DNA of 64,000 nt from Chromatiaceae bacterium (GCA_024235395.1 JACKMK010000001.1:1488001-1552000), one strand, 5' to 3'. Shown: positions 26,816-36,115, numbered from the stretch's first letter. A program made the numbers and translations. The notes: generated by a model from the sequence alone, not told the origin.

Positions 26816-27509
26816 TTGGCCAAATATTGCACATTGGTTCGGTAGTGCCTGCCGGTTGTGCAACGCACCGGCCGACGGCGTCTGCCAGGCCTGCCTCGCC
26901 GAACTGCCCCGCAACCGCAATGCCTGCGTGCGTTGCGCGCTGCCGCTGGGCACGATCAGCACAAGTCTTTGTGGCGAGTGCCTGCGTCACCCACCCACGT
27001 TCGATCGCGCAGTCGCACCGCTGTTGTATGTTGCGCCCGTCGACGACCTGATCGCCGGTTTCAAGTATCACCACCGGTTGGCGGACGGTCGTTTTCTCGC
27101 GGACCTGCTCGCCGGGGAACTCGCACGGCGCGAGCCGTTTCCGCAGCTGCTGTTGCCGATGCCATCGTCGGCCCGGCGACTGCGTGAGCGGGGTTTCAAT
27201 CAGGCCGCCGAACTGACCCGCCGGCTCGCGCGCCAACTCGGGATCGAGTGGTCGACAGCCGCGCTGCGGCGCGGCGATGGCGCCAGGCCGCAGCGCGGAC
27301 TGGGGCGCGCCGCACGTCTACGCAACCTGCAAGGCGCATTTGCCGCTGCCGCAGGTCTTCCCAGTCACATTGCGTTGGTGGATGACGTGATCACGACCGG
27401 GGCGACCGTCGAGGCCGCCAGCCGCGCATTGCGTGAGGCCGGTGTACAACAGATAGAGGTCTGGGCCATTGCGCGTACCCCGCGCGCCCGCCGGACGACA
27501 GCGCCCTGA
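26805..27509 (+). CDS. comF: ComF-family phosphoribosyltransferase-like protein
   Basis: A 234-residue protein with an N-terminal zinc-finger region (CRLCNAPADGVCQACLAEL, CVRCALPLG, CGECLRHPP) and a C-terminal phosphoribosyltransferase fold, with the PRPP loop IALVDDVITTGATVEAA near residue 190. RERGFNQAAELTRRLA is the family signature. ComF supports DNA uptake during natural transformation, and GntX-type members act in nutrient use; comF commonly sits divergent to bioB. The ATG at 26805 has AAGGGA six bases before it and lies in the right half of the BirA operator. Confidence 0.92.
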   Translation: MVNIWPNIAHWFGSACRLCNAPADGVCQACLAELPRNRNACVRCALPLGTISTSLCGECLRHPPTFDRAVAPLLYVAPVDDLIAGFKYHHRLADGRFLADLLAGELARREPFPQLLLPMPSSARRLRERGFNQAAELTRRLARQLGIEWSTAALRRGDGARPQRGLGRAARLRNLQGAFAAAAGLPSHIALVDDVITTGATVEAASRALREAGVQQIEVWAIARTPRARRTTAP

Positions 27510-27568
27510 GAGCCCCTGTTCGGGCGCGCGACCCGCTTACCACACGGCAGGTACCGGAGCAGAGACCT

Positions 27569-27988
27569 TCAGCGGTCGGCCAGCACCCGCTCCTTCATTT
27601 CACGCCGCTCCTGGGCGTCAATGGTCAGGGTCGCGATCGGGCGTGCCTTCAGCCGCATCACGCCGATCGGTTCGCCGGTATCTTCGCAATAACCGTAGGA
27701 GCCGTCTTCGATGCGCTCGAGCGCCTGCTCGATCTTGCGCTGCAGCTTACGATAACGGTCGCGGGTGCGCAGTTCCAGGCCGTGCTCGCTCTCGCGGCTT
27801 GCCCGATCGGCCTCGTCGCCCACTTCCTGGTAGGACTTGTCGCGCAGATTGTCCAGCGTCTCCTGCGCCTCGGTCATCAGCTCTTCACGCCAGCGCAGCA
27901 ATTGGCGGCGGAAATACTCCAGCTGGAGAGAATTCATATATTCCTCGTCCGGGCTGGGCTCGTAACCTTCCGGCAGTTCCACTGTCAT
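27569..27988 (-). CDS. dksA: RNA polymerase-binding transcription factor DksA, cysteine-poor type
   Basis: A 139-residue DksA with the long coiled coil (residues about 20-95), the acidic tip GDEADRAS and LELRTRDRYRKLQRKIEQAL, and the C-terminal globular domain YGYCEDTGEPIGVMRLKARPIATLTIDAQE. The classic zinc finger has four cysteines; only one is kept here and the others are Thr, Thr and Ala, as in zinc-independent DksA paralogues. It modulates transcription with ppGpp. It is the last gene after the hydrolase and ubiA on this strand. Confidence 0.93.
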   Translation of the reverse strand: MTVELPEGYEPSPDEEYMNSLQLEYFRRQLLRWREELMTEAQETLDNLRDKSYQEVGDEADRASRESEHGLELRTRDRYRKLQRKIEQALERIEDGSYGYCEDTGEPIGVMRLKARPIATLTIDAQERREMKERVLADR

Positions 27989-28092
27989 GTCTGTTCCGAC
28001 TCCGAAGATTGCTTAAGGCCGCGGGTTTTTAGCCTACCCGGCCTGCATAATCAACCCCGGGCTGCCGGAAACACTGACCGAAAACAAGAAAA

Positions 28093-29592
28093 CTACAAAC
28101 GTTCCAGGCATTTAGGAACGACAGGATCGTTCGGATCGGAGAAAAAATCGCGCACCAGTTCGGCCGCGCAGACGTGGCTGTCGAGCACGCCATGACCGAC
28201 CGCGGGGAATACGAAGACCCGGCCACGTCGCAGATGCCGCACGGCGTCTTCGGCCCACTCCGGCGGCGTGACCGGGTCGAATTCGCCGGCCAGCAGCAAG
28301 GTTGGCACATCGGCGACCACCGGGGTGCGGAACGCCGCCGGCGCCTCGCCCGAATCCCAGAAACGGCAGGCATGGTATTGCCAGTCGAAGCGCTTTATCT
28401 GCGCCGCACGCGGATACAGCTGCAACTGGGCCTCGGCATCACGCAGGTCGACCGCACCCCCGTCGTGGCAGTCGACCGAACTCGCCACCGGGTCGCTGAT
28501 CGCGTCGTCGAGTAGGTTGTCGACACTGTCCTGGATCAGGCTGCGCATCGGGCTGTCCAGGCGTCCCTCGGCGAGCGCACGCAGACTCTCCGGGAGATGC
28601 GGTATCAGGTCCCATTGGTACATCGCGTCGAACAGCAGCCAGGCGAGGTCCTCGTCGTCGTACACGACCGCAATGTCGCGACCGGTGTCGGGGTCGCGCA
28701 CGCTCAGCTTGATCGACTCCCGCCGGACGCGTTCGCTAGCCTCGGCAAGCCGCGTCTGCAGCTCCTCTGGGGTCTGTGCACACTCACCGGCCAGCTCGCA
28801 GATCCGACCGAACAGTTCCAGCGCACGCTGCAGCAACCAGGCATCCGCGAGCTCGCCATTGACCTCCGGCGGGTAGGGTGAGTCGAGCACCGCGGCGCGC
28901 AGCAGCCGTGGCGCGCGGCGCATCATCTCCAGGGCAACGCGGCTGCCGTAGGACACCCCGTATAGATCCCATTGCTCCAGGCCCATCGCCCGCATCAGAT
29001 CGATCGCATCGCGCACGTTCAGATCCGTGGTGAAACGGTGCAGGTCGACGCCATCGGCACGCAGCCGGTCGTGGCAGGCACGTGAGGCGTCGCGCACTCG
29101 GCGGTAGGTCTCTTCGGTCGGCAGCGGCAACGGCAGCAACTCGCGGCGCACCGTGCGCAGCTCGGGGCAATCGTAGGCCGGTTGCGACAGGCCGACGCCG
29201 CGCTGGTCGTACAGCACCAGGTCGGCAGGCCAATCGTTCGCATCGAACCATTCCAGCCAGAAAGCGATCTCGTCGGATTTCAGCCAGGCAGAACCACCGG
29301 GTCCACCGGCGATGTACAGCACCGGTGGACCACGGCGCTTCCAGAACCATTGCCGCAGGTACACCACCGGCAGCGCAAAACGCTCGGGGTTCGCCCCCGG
29401 TTCAGGTGCCGTGTGCAGCCGGCCGCAGTGGATCGGCCGCCACCAGGGGCGCTCGAACCAGCAGTCGACCCATTCCAGGCGTGCGCCGTCCTCGAGTTCC
29501 AGTGCGGGCGGTGGCGCGTGCAGCGCCTGCCATCCCCACCAAAGACCCGGTGCCAAAACCACGAGCCAGACCAACAGGCGCAGCAGGACCAT
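28093..29592 (-). CDS. Membrane-anchored alpha/beta hydrolase, TAP/prolyl-aminopeptidase-like
   Basis: A 499-residue protein. An N-terminal helix (LLRLLVWLVVLAPGLWWGW) exports or anchors it. The hydrolase fold has YIAGGPGGSAWL (oxyanion loop), VLYDQRGVGLSQ, the nucleophile elbow LYGVSYGSRVAL, the acid in LLAGEFDPVTPP and the histidine in VFPAVGHGVLDSH, close to Streptomyces tripeptidyl aminopeptidase-like enzymes. The substrate is probably a short peptide or ester in the periplasm. The start overlaps the ubiA stop by one base (TGATG), so they are cotranslated. Confidence 0.84.
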   Translation of the reverse strand: MVLLRLLVWLVVLAPGLWWGWQALHAPPPALELEDGARLEWVDCWFERPWWRPIHCGRLHTAPEPGANPERFALPVVYLRQWFWKRRGPPVLYIAGGPGGSAWLKSDEIAFWLEWFDANDWPADLVLYDQRGVGLSQPAYDCPELRTVRRELLPLPLPTEETYRRVRDASRACHDRLRADGVDLHRFTTDLNVRDAIDLMRAMGLEQWDLYGVSYGSRVALEMMRRAPRLLRAAVLDSPYPPEVNGELADAWLLQRALELFGRICELAGECAQTPEELQTRLAEASERVRRESIKLSVRDPDTGRDIAVVYDDEDLAWLLFDAMYQWDLIPHLPESLRALAEGRLDSPMRSLIQDSVDNLLDDAISDPVASSVDCHDGGAVDLRDAEAQLQLYPRAAQIKRFDWQYHACRFWDSGEAPAAFRTPVVADVPTLLLAGEFDPVTPPEWAEDAVRHLRRGRVFVFPAVGHGVLDSHVCAAELVRDFFSDPNDPVVPKCLERL

Positions 29593-30491
29593 CAAACGCG
29601 GTCCGCGAGATAGTCGATCAACAGACCGGCGAACAACAGCATGCCGACATAATGATTGTTCAGGAACGCGCGAAAACATGCCGCCCGGTCGCGCGCGCGG
29701 ATCAACCACTGTTGGTAGACGAACAATGCCGCGACCCCGGCCAGGGCGGCGTGATAGACGATGCCGCGCCCGGACAGGTCTCCCACCGACCACAACAACG
29801 CCAGCATCACCAGCTGCAGCACGCCGATCGCCAGTCGGTCGTATCGACCAAACAGGATCGCAGTCGACTTGATGCCGATGCGCAGATCATCCTCTCGATC
29901 GACCATTGCATACATGGTGTCGTAGACCAGTGCCCAGACCACGGTCGCGGCAAACAGCAGCCACGCCACTGGTGGCACCTGGTCCTGCACCGCGGTGAAC
30001 GCCATCGGAACGGCCCAGCCGAATGCCAACCCGAGGACCAGTTGCGGCACCTGGATGTAGCGCTTGGTGAAGGGATACAGCGCGGCCAGCCCGAGCGCGA
30101 TGAATGAATGCGCGATGGTCCTGGCGTTGAGCGTCAATACCAGCGCAAATGCGAGCAGGCTCAGTGCCGCAAACACCAGCACGGCCTCACGCGCACTGAT
30201 CAGGCCGGTCGCCAACGGCCTTTGTGCCGTACGCTCGACATGCCCGTCGAAGTCGCGGTCGGCAAAATCATTGATCGCGCAGCCGGCCGAACGCATCAGC
30301 GCGGTGCCGAGCACGAACACGACGAGCGTCCACCACGGCGGCACCCCTTCGGCGGCAATCCACAACGCCCAGAGCGCAGGCCACAGCAGCAGATAGATGC
30401 CGATCGGCCGGTCGGCCCTGACCAGCCGCCAATAGAGTGCGAGACGCGACCGCCACTGCGGCACCGCCGCCGATGGCTGTCCGACACTCAC
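29592..30491 (-). CDS. ubiA: 4-hydroxybenzoate octaprenyltransferase
   Basis: A 299-residue membrane prenyltransferase that attaches the polyprenyl tail in ubiquinone synthesis. The Asp-rich motifs are INDFADRDFDGHVERTAQRPLA and DTMYAMVDREDDLRIGIKSTA. About eight membrane helices are seen. It overlaps ubiC by four bases (ATGA). With ubiC it shows that the organism makes ubiquinone. Confidence 0.95.
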   Translation of the reverse strand: MSVGQPSAAVPQWRSRLALYWRLVRADRPIGIYLLLWPALWALWIAAEGVPPWWTLVVFVLGTALMRSAGCAINDFADRDFDGHVERTAQRPLATGLISAREAVLVFAALSLLAFALVLTLNARTIAHSFIALGLAALYPFTKRYIQVPQLVLGLAFGWAVPMAFTAVQDQVPPVAWLLFAATVVWALVYDTMYAMVDREDDLRIGIKSTAILFGRYDRLAIGVLQLVMLALLWSVGDLSGRGIVYHAALAGVAALFVYQQWLIRARDRAACFRAFLNNHYVGMLLFAGLLIDYLADRV

Positions 30492-31069
30492 TGCCGCAGC
30501 TCCGCGATGCCGGGCAGGAACAGCTCGTTCACCAGGATACGCTCACCGCGATACTCGAACAGCGTGCGCCGCCCCCAGATCGCCGCCGGCCGACGGCGCA
30601 GGTGCGCGGTGGCGCGGGCAAACAGGCAATGCCGCGCGGTGATCCGTGCCACCTCGACACGCAGCCGGCGCGTCGTCGGATCGGAGAACAGCACCTCGCC
30701 GAGCGGCCGTCGTCCGAGGCGGGTCAGCGCCCTGACCGGTCCACGCAGGTTGGCCATCGGGATCAGGGTCCGTGCAAACACCCAGGCGTCGCGTCCGCAG
30801 TACAGTCGCACCTCGCGCACCAGGGTCGCACGCGGCGGCCCGGATGCCAGCAGCGCCGCCTCGCTGGTCAGTGCCGCGGCTGCCGCCTGGCCGAGCAGAT
30901 CGACGCTGAACCGGCGGCGACAACTCGCGATCACCGACCGGGTCAGTGACCCGTCGTCCGTCAACCAGGCGTGGGTCTGCGTGTCACAGCCCGGCAGGCG
31001 GCGCGACGTCAGCGTCGTCCAGGTCGGTTCTCGAGGGGCGCAGTTTATTGCCTTGCTACGTCGAAACAT
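30488..31069 (-). CDS. ubiC: Chorismate lyase UbiC
   Basis: A 193-residue enzyme that splits chorismate into 4-hydroxybenzoate and pyruvate, the first step of ubiquinone synthesis. Family segments are WLTDDGSLTRSVIASC, VREVRLYCGRDAWVFARTLIP, and the C-terminal RRTLFEYRGERILVNELFLPGI with its conserved Glu. The ATG at 31069 (MFRRSKAINC) is preferred: the frame opens further at TTG 31099, but that codon would lie inside a good -10 box. Confidence 0.86.
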   Translation of the reverse strand: MFRRSKAINCAPREPTWTTLTSRRLPGCDTQTHAWLTDDGSLTRSVIASCRRRFSVDLLGQAAAAALTSEAALLASGPPRATLVREVRLYCGRDAWVFARTLIPMANLRGPVRALTRLGRRPLGEVLFSDPTTRRLRVEVARITARHCLFARATAHLRRRPAAIWGRRTLFEYRGERILVNELFLPGIAELRQ

Positions 31070-31098
31070 CGTGATCGGCGGGACCGGAGATGGGGCCA

Positions 31099-31107
31099 AT
31101 TATCGCA
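31099..31107 (-). promoter_or_regulatory. Extended -10 promoter element before ubiC
   Basis: On the minus strand TGC-GATAAT forms an extended -10; transcription would begin near 31092, about 23 bases before the ubiC ATG. No good -35 is visible. Confidence 0.4.
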
Positions 31108-31146
31108 CGCCGGCAGCAGCCACGCCCGGCTCGACCGGCGCACGGC

Positions 31147-33234
31147 TCAGACATCCGCGTACTGCTCGCGACGCCCCACCCAGCGCTGAATCAGCGGCGC
31201 GACCCGTTCCGGATACTGCGCGATCAGCTCGTCGGCGAGTGCCTGCACCTGCGGCACCAGGTCCTGGTCGCGCAACAGATCGGCGACCCGAAACTGCATT
31301 TCGCCGGTCTGCCGGGTACCGAGCAGCTCGCCCGGCCCGCGGATCTCCAGGTCGCGCCGGGCGATCTCGAAACCGTCGTCGGTCGTGCGCATGACTGCGA
31401 GACGCTCCTGGGCGACGCCACCGAGCGGGGGATGGTAGAGCAGCACGCAGTGGCTCTGCTGCGAACCGCGCCCCACCCGGCCGCGCAGCTGGTGCAACTG
31501 CGAAAGACCCAGGCGCTCGGCGTTCTCGATCACCATGAGACTGGCATTGGGCACATCGACACCGACCTCGATCACCGTGGTCGCGACCAGCAGATCGATC
31601 TCGCCCGCCTTGAACGCCGCCATCACGTCCGCCTTTTCGGCCGCCTTCAGACGACCGTGGACCAAGCCGACCCGAATACCCTCGAGTGCCTCCGCGAGTG
31701 CGGCTGCCGTGTCCGCCGCGGCCTGCGCCTGCAGCGCCTCGGACTCCTCGATCAGGGTACATACCCAATAGGACTGGCGACCGTCGCGGCACGCCGCTGC
31801 GACGCGTTCGACCACCTGGTCGCGGCGGCGGTCGTTGACCACCACGGTCGAGACCGGCCGCCGCCCGGGCGGCAGTTCGTCGATCACCGAAAGGTCGAGA
31901 TCCGCATAGGCCGTCATCGCCAGGGTGCGCGGGATCGGGGTCGCGGTCATCACCAGCTGGTGAGGCACCTCGACACCGCCGCCCTTCTCGCGCAATGCGA
32001 GCCGCTGATGGACTCCGAAACGATGCTGTTCGTCGACGATCACCAGACCCAGTCGATCGAACCGGACATCCTCCTGGAACAGCGCGTGCGTCCCGACGAC
32101 GACCTGCAGCTCGCCGCTCGCCAGCGCCGCCAACGTGGACTCCCGGCGGCGCCCCTTGTGCCGCCCACTCAACCAACCGATGCGTACGCCAAGCGGATCG
32201 AGCCAGGATTCGAAACTGCCCAGGTGCTGTTCGGCCAGCAGTTCGGTGGGTGCCATCAGTGCGACCTGGCAGCCAGCCTCGACCGCGCTCAGCGCCGCCA
32301 ATGCGGCGACCACGGTCTTGCCGGAGCCGACGTCGCCCTGCACCAAGCGCATCGCGGGTTGCGCCTGCGCGAGGTCCGCGCCGATCTGTGCAAACACGCG
32401 GCGCTGCGCCGCGGTGAGTGTGAACGGCAACCGGGCGAGCAATGCCCGCTGCAGCTCACCATCCCTGGCCAACACCGGTGCCCGGTGTCGCCGTTGCCGC
32501 TGGCGCAGGGTGCGCATGCTGAGCTGGTGCGCGAGCAATTCCTCGAAGGCCAGGCGGCGCTGGGCGGGATGTCCACCGTCCGACAGCAGGCGCTCGGCAT
32601 GTTCTGGCGGCGGTCGGTGCAGCAGGCGGACCGCATCGGCCAGCGACGGCAGACGCAGCGCATCGAGGACCGCCGGCGGCAGCAATTCGTCGAGCCCGCC
32701 CTGTCCGAGCAGCGCCAGTGCGCGCTCGGTCAGGTCGCGCCAACTGAGCTGGTGCATGCCTTCGGTGGTTGGATAGATCGGGGTCAGTGACGCGGCCGCG
32801 GCGACCGGCTCGTCCTCGGCAACACGCTGCACCTCCGGGTGGACCAGCTCGTAGCTGTTCGGCCCGTTGCGCACTTCGCCGAAACAGCGCAGCCAGCTGC
32901 CGCGCGCCATGTTCGCCTGCTGCGCAGCGCTGAAATGAAAAAACCGCAGGATGATGCCGCCGCTGCCGTCGGCCAGGCGCACCAGCAGCGCCCGCCGGCG
33001 GCCGTACCGGACCTCGGCCAGTTCGACCTGCCCCTGGATGACCGCCTGATCGCCCGGGCGCAGACTGCCGATCGGCACGATGCGGGTGCGGTCCTGATAG
33101 CGCGTCGGCAGATGGAACAGCAGATCCTGGACACTCTCGATCCCCAGCCGATGCAGGCGCTCGGCGTTCTTCGGACCCACCCCCTTCAGCGCGGTGACAG
33201 GCGTGGCGGCGAGCGTTCGGCTGTGTACAGGCAC
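31147..33234 (-). CDS. recG: ATP-dependent DNA helicase RecG
   Basis: A 695-residue helicase that regresses stalled forks and moves Holliday junctions. The N-terminal wedge/OB domain (ALKGVGPKNAERLHRLGI, PIGSLRPGDQAVIQGQV) is followed by the helicase domains with Walker A VQGDVGSGKTVVA, DEQH box VIVDEQHRFGVHQR, MTATPIPRTLA, and the RecG C-terminal QLRGRVGRG and GTRQTGEMQFRVADLLRD. It is full length. It ends 78 bases before ubiC. Confidence 0.96.
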   Translation of the reverse strand: MPVHSRTLAATPVTALKGVGPKNAERLHRLGIESVQDLLFHLPTRYQDRTRIVPIGSLRPGDQAVIQGQVELAEVRYGRRRALLVRLADGSGGIILRFFHFSAAQQANMARGSWLRCFGEVRNGPNSYELVHPEVQRVAEDEPVAAAASLTPIYPTTEGMHQLSWRDLTERALALLGQGGLDELLPPAVLDALRLPSLADAVRLLHRPPPEHAERLLSDGGHPAQRRLAFEELLAHQLSMRTLRQRQRRHRAPVLARDGELQRALLARLPFTLTAAQRRVFAQIGADLAQAQPAMRLVQGDVGSGKTVVAALAALSAVEAGCQVALMAPTELLAEQHLGSFESWLDPLGVRIGWLSGRHKGRRRESTLAALASGELQVVVGTHALFQEDVRFDRLGLVIVDEQHRFGVHQRLALREKGGGVEVPHQLVMTATPIPRTLAMTAYADLDLSVIDELPPGRRPVSTVVVNDRRRDQVVERVAAACRDGRQSYWVCTLIEESEALQAQAAADTAAALAEALEGIRVGLVHGRLKAAEKADVMAAFKAGEIDLLVATTVIEVGVDVPNASLMVIENAERLGLSQLHQLRGRVGRGSQQSHCVLLYHPPLGGVAQERLAVMRTTDDGFEIARRDLEIRGPGELLGTRQTGEMQFRVADLLRDQDLVPQVQALADELIAQYPERVAPLIQRWVGRREQYADV

Positions 33235-33282
33235 CGCGGCAGGATACGGAACCGTAAGAGGCGCAACAAGCGCCCCTGGCGA

Positions 33283-34164
33283 TCAGCGGAAATACTCGAG
33301 TTCGATCTGGAGCGGCGCCGTGCCGGGTACGGCGCGCAGTACCGCACCGTACCGCTGCCGCTCGCCACCGAGCAGGGTCTCGAGCCGCGAAACGAACAAC
33401 CTCGACGACCTTGCGTCGTACAGGTTGACCAGATAGTTGTCCCGAAACGGTTCGTCCGACACGTCGCTGAGTTCGAAACGGATCGGGCTGGTCGAGACCA
33501 AGGCGAACGCGGCGCTGACCGGCAGCACGACGTTGTTCGGCTGCCATACGAGCGCGTACGGCAACCGCAGTACGCCGGTCCGATCGGAGAAATCGGCGAG
33601 CAACGCCGGGGCCTCGCCGGCGGTCGAATACGGGCGCACGCCGGCGATGTTGCCTCCAGCCGCGTAGCGACAGACCTGCAGTCGAGCCTGGCGGGCCACC
33701 ACGCTGCCATCCGACAGGCGCAGCGTCTCGCACAATTGCTCCCCGCAGCCGAGCAGCAGCGTGCTCTGCCATACGAGCTGCGTGTAATGCCCGCAGCCGT
33801 CGCCAGTGCACTGCCCGTTGGCGAAATCGTAATCGCGGTACTCGTCGGCCCACAGGGACACCGCCTGCCGGATATCGAACCCCGGATCGGTGGAGAACGC
33901 CAGGTTTTCGCCGGTATTGACCAGGTTGTCGGCGTGCTCCCAGAGGCAGCGTCGCGCGTGGTCCGCGGCACCGACCGCCATGGCCGGGTCCCAGCTGAGC
34001 AACGGCAGCGGCGGATCGGCGGCCGGCTGCCCGGGCAGCAGACCTGCACTGACACTGGAACGGACCTGGTTGTGGCTCTGCAATGCAGCCGCCGGGTCGG
34101 TGGACCAGGCCGTACCGTGCCAGCTGAGCACGATTGCGAACGTAAACCTTGAGAGATGCACCAT
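33283..34164 (-). CDS. Secreted CAP-domain protein with extra C-terminal domain
   Basis: A 293-residue exported protein. A signal peptide (MVHLSRFTFAIVLSWHGTAWS) precedes a CAP/SCP-PR1 domain: LQSHNQVRSSV, NLVNTGENLAFS, GHYTQLVWQSTLLLGCG, with the CAP histidine and acidic residues and several cysteines for disulfides. After residue about 180 a beta-rich region of unknown type follows (VVLPVSAAFALVSTSPIRFELSD-like, ending LQIELEYFR). The ATG at 34164 has GGGGGCGG close upstream; 34179 is an alternative. Function unknown. Confidence 0.8.
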   Translation of the reverse strand: MVHLSRFTFAIVLSWHGTAWSTDPAAALQSHNQVRSSVSAGLLPGQPAADPPLPLLSWDPAMAVGAADHARRCLWEHADNLVNTGENLAFSTDPGFDIRQAVSLWADEYRDYDFANGQCTGDGCGHYTQLVWQSTLLLGCGEQLCETLRLSDGSVVARQARLQVCRYAAGGNIAGVRPYSTAGEAPALLADFSDRTGVLRLPYALVWQPNNVVLPVSAAFALVSTSPIRFELSDVSDEPFRDNYLVNLYDARSSRLFVSRLETLLGGERQRYGAVLRAVPGTAPLQIELEYFR

Positions 34165-34383
34165 CGTGACCGCCCCCATCGACCTGTCCCGCCGTCGCGG
34201 GTCGTCGAAACTGTTCGTTGACACAGCCTAGCTGCAACCGTCGACGCTAGCGTCACCAGGGTAACACCGGCACCGGTGGCGAATCCGACGTACCGAGGCA
34301 CACCCAAAACGAAAAAGCCGGCGCCGCGTCAACGGGCCGACCCTTTCGATGCCTCCGGCCGAAGACCGGGACGGCGATGCCGC

Positions 34384-34554
34384 TTAGCGCCCCATGTCGT
34401 CGAAGACCATATCGGCATGCGGCGTATCGGCGACGTTCTCGTCGATCATCTCATAGATCTCGGGATCGACGATATCCGCGGCGGGGTGATGGGCGAAGGC
34501 CGAAACCGATGCAAACAAGGACGCGATGGCGGCCACTTTCATAATATGGGTCAT
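34384..34554 (-). CDS. Small exported acidic protein, 56 aa
   Basis: A short frame with GAAGGA eight bases before its ATG. Residues 1-21 look like a signal peptide (MKVAAIASLFASVSAFA after MTHI). The mature part is acidic and begins HHPAADIVDPEIYEMI, continuing with IDENVADTPHADM and ending VFDDMGR. It stands alone, divergent from the MacA-type gene. The family is not recognised; conserved length, signal peptide and ribosome-binding site support a real gene. Confidence 0.68.
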   Translation of the reverse strand: MTHIMKVAAIASLFASVSAFAHHPAADIVDPEIYEMIDENVADTPHADMVFDDMGR

Positions 34555-34911
34555 GAATCATTTCCTTCATCTGGTTGCAGTGAATCGACTGCCGCGCGGC
34601 GCCACCGCGTTCCGGGGTACCGGGTTGTCCAGCGGCCTTGCGCAATCGATGGGGCGCAGACTAGACGCAAGGCATGCGTGGAGGGTTTTCTCCGCAGTAA
34701 CCAAATGTAACGAGGTATTTCGACCGATGTGCGCGAGTTCAAAGAACGGTGGCCGGGCACCCGGTGTGCCGAACGGCACAAGCCAGCGCCGGCGCGCCGG
34801 TCGCGCGCCCCGCGTGTCATCTGTACATGCCAGAGACGGACACCGCCGCTCTGATGCATCTTGTAACAATTGCCGGACGAACATGTGGCCCACGACGTTG
34901 TCGAATTCATT
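34555..34911. other. Intergenic region between the 56-aa gene and macA-like gene
   Basis: No gene is supported in these 357 bases. The notable feature is the GTAAC direct repeat at 34697-34711, listed separately. GTAAC recurs near 34862, about 50 bases before the adaptor start. No clear sigma-70 promoter was seen. Confidence 0.4.
34697..34711. promoter_or_regulatory. Direct repeat GTAAC-N5-GTAAC, OmpR-family-type site
   Basis: GTAAC (34697-34701) and GTAAC (34707-34711) are spaced by five bases, one helical turn apart, as in OmpR/PhoP-family response-regulator sites. On the minus strand it matches the RstA box TACATNTNGTTACA except for the last base. Confidence 0.4.
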
Positions 34912-36108
34912 ATGAAAAACAATCGCATGAACATCGTTCTTGTCATCGCTGCGGCGGCCGCGCTCGCCGTGGCAACGGGCACCTGGTGGCTATCGCGTTC
35001 CACCGAAGTAGTGCCGACACCGGACTACACCTCGGTTGAGATCAAACGCGGCGACATCACCGCCACCGTATCGGCCACGGGCACCCTCAATCCGATGAAG
35101 ACCGTTCAGGTGGGCAGCCAGGTGTCGGGGGCGGTGCAGCACCTGTACGCGGATTTCAATGATCGCGTCGAAAAGGGCCAAGCGATCGCGCAGATCGACC
35201 CCGCCCTGTTTCACGCCAAGCTGGCCGAGGCCCAGGCCGACGTCGCCAGTGCGAAGGCCGGTCTCGAAAAAGCCGCGGTCGGTGTCCGTGACACGCAGCG
35301 TGAGTTGGACCGCCAGAAGCAGTTGTTTGGAAAGAAGCTGGTGGCCGAGAACATTCTGGATGCCGCGCGCTTTGCGCACGAGTCCGCACAGGTCGAGCGC
35401 CAGCTCAGGCAGGCGGCCGTGGCACAGGCCGAGGCCGTGCTGAAGCGTGAGGAGGTCAACCTCGCGTACACCACGATCTATGCGCCGATCGACGGTGTCG
35501 TAATCTCACGCGATGTCGACGTCGGCCAGACGGTCGCCGCAAGTCTGCAAGCCCCTACACTGTTCACCATCGCGAACGACCTGACCCATATGCAGGTCGA
35601 TGCCGAGGTGGACGAGGCCTTTATCGGTCAGGTCCAGGAAGGCCAGGCCGTCAGTTTCACGGTGTTCGCCTATCCGGGCGAACGTTTCGACGGACGCGTG
35701 GTGCAGGTACGCCTGCAGCCGAAGGTCGAATCGGGGGTCGTGAAATACAACACCGTGATCGAGGTGGACAACACCGCGGGACTGTTGAAACCGGGGATGA
35801 CCGCCAACGTCTCTATCCAGGTGGAACAACGCAGCGACGTGCTGCAGGTGCCCGGCTCCACGCTGCGGTTCGTCCCCGACTGGCCCGCGGCCGAACTCGC
35901 CGCACTGCGCCGCAGTCTCGCGCCCGGCGAACAGCTTCTATGGGTTGCCGAGGGCAAGCGCCTGCGCCCCGTCAAGGTCAGCTCGGGCGTCATCGGCGAC
36001 CGCATGGTCGAAGTACAGAGTGACGAGCTCAAAGAAGGGATGCTGGTCGCGACGCCGGAGAAACGCGAGACCGCGCGCAAGCGGCGTTTCGGTATCAGCT
36101 TCTTTTGA
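34912..36108 (+). CDS. MacA-type periplasmic adaptor (membrane fusion) protein
   Basis: A 398-residue adaptor with an N-terminal membrane anchor (IVLVIAAAAALAVATGTWWLS). The barrel-sandwich halves are TVSATGTLNPMKTVQVGSQVSG and VNLYTTIYAPIDGVVISRDVDVGQTV-type sequence, flanking a coiled-coil hairpin (about residues 95-180). The beta-barrel region ends LLKPGMTANVSIQVEQRSDVLQVPGS. It bridges the MacB-type permease to an outer-membrane TolC-like channel, which is not in this window. The start at 34912 is chosen for length; no strong ribosome-binding site is visible. It is seven bases from the ATPase gene. Confidence 0.87.
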   Translation: MKNNRMNIVLVIAAAAALAVATGTWWLSRSTEVVPTPDYTSVEIKRGDITATVSATGTLNPMKTVQVGSQVSGAVQHLYADFNDRVEKGQAIAQIDPALFHAKLAEAQADVASAKAGLEKAAVGVRDTQRELDRQKQLFGKKLVAENILDAARFAHESAQVERQLRQAAVAQAEAVLKREEVNLAYTTIYAPIDGVVISRDVDVGQTVAASLQAPTLFTIANDLTHMQVDAEVDEAFIGQVQEGQAVSFTVFAYPGERFDGRVVQVRLQPKVESGVVKYNTVIEVDNTAGLLKPGMTANVSIQVEQRSDVLQVPGSTLRFVPDWPAAELAALRRSLAPGEQLLWVAEGKRLRPVKVSSGVIGDRMVEVQSDELKEGMLVATPEKRETARKRRFGISFF

Positions 36109-36115
36109 TTCGATC

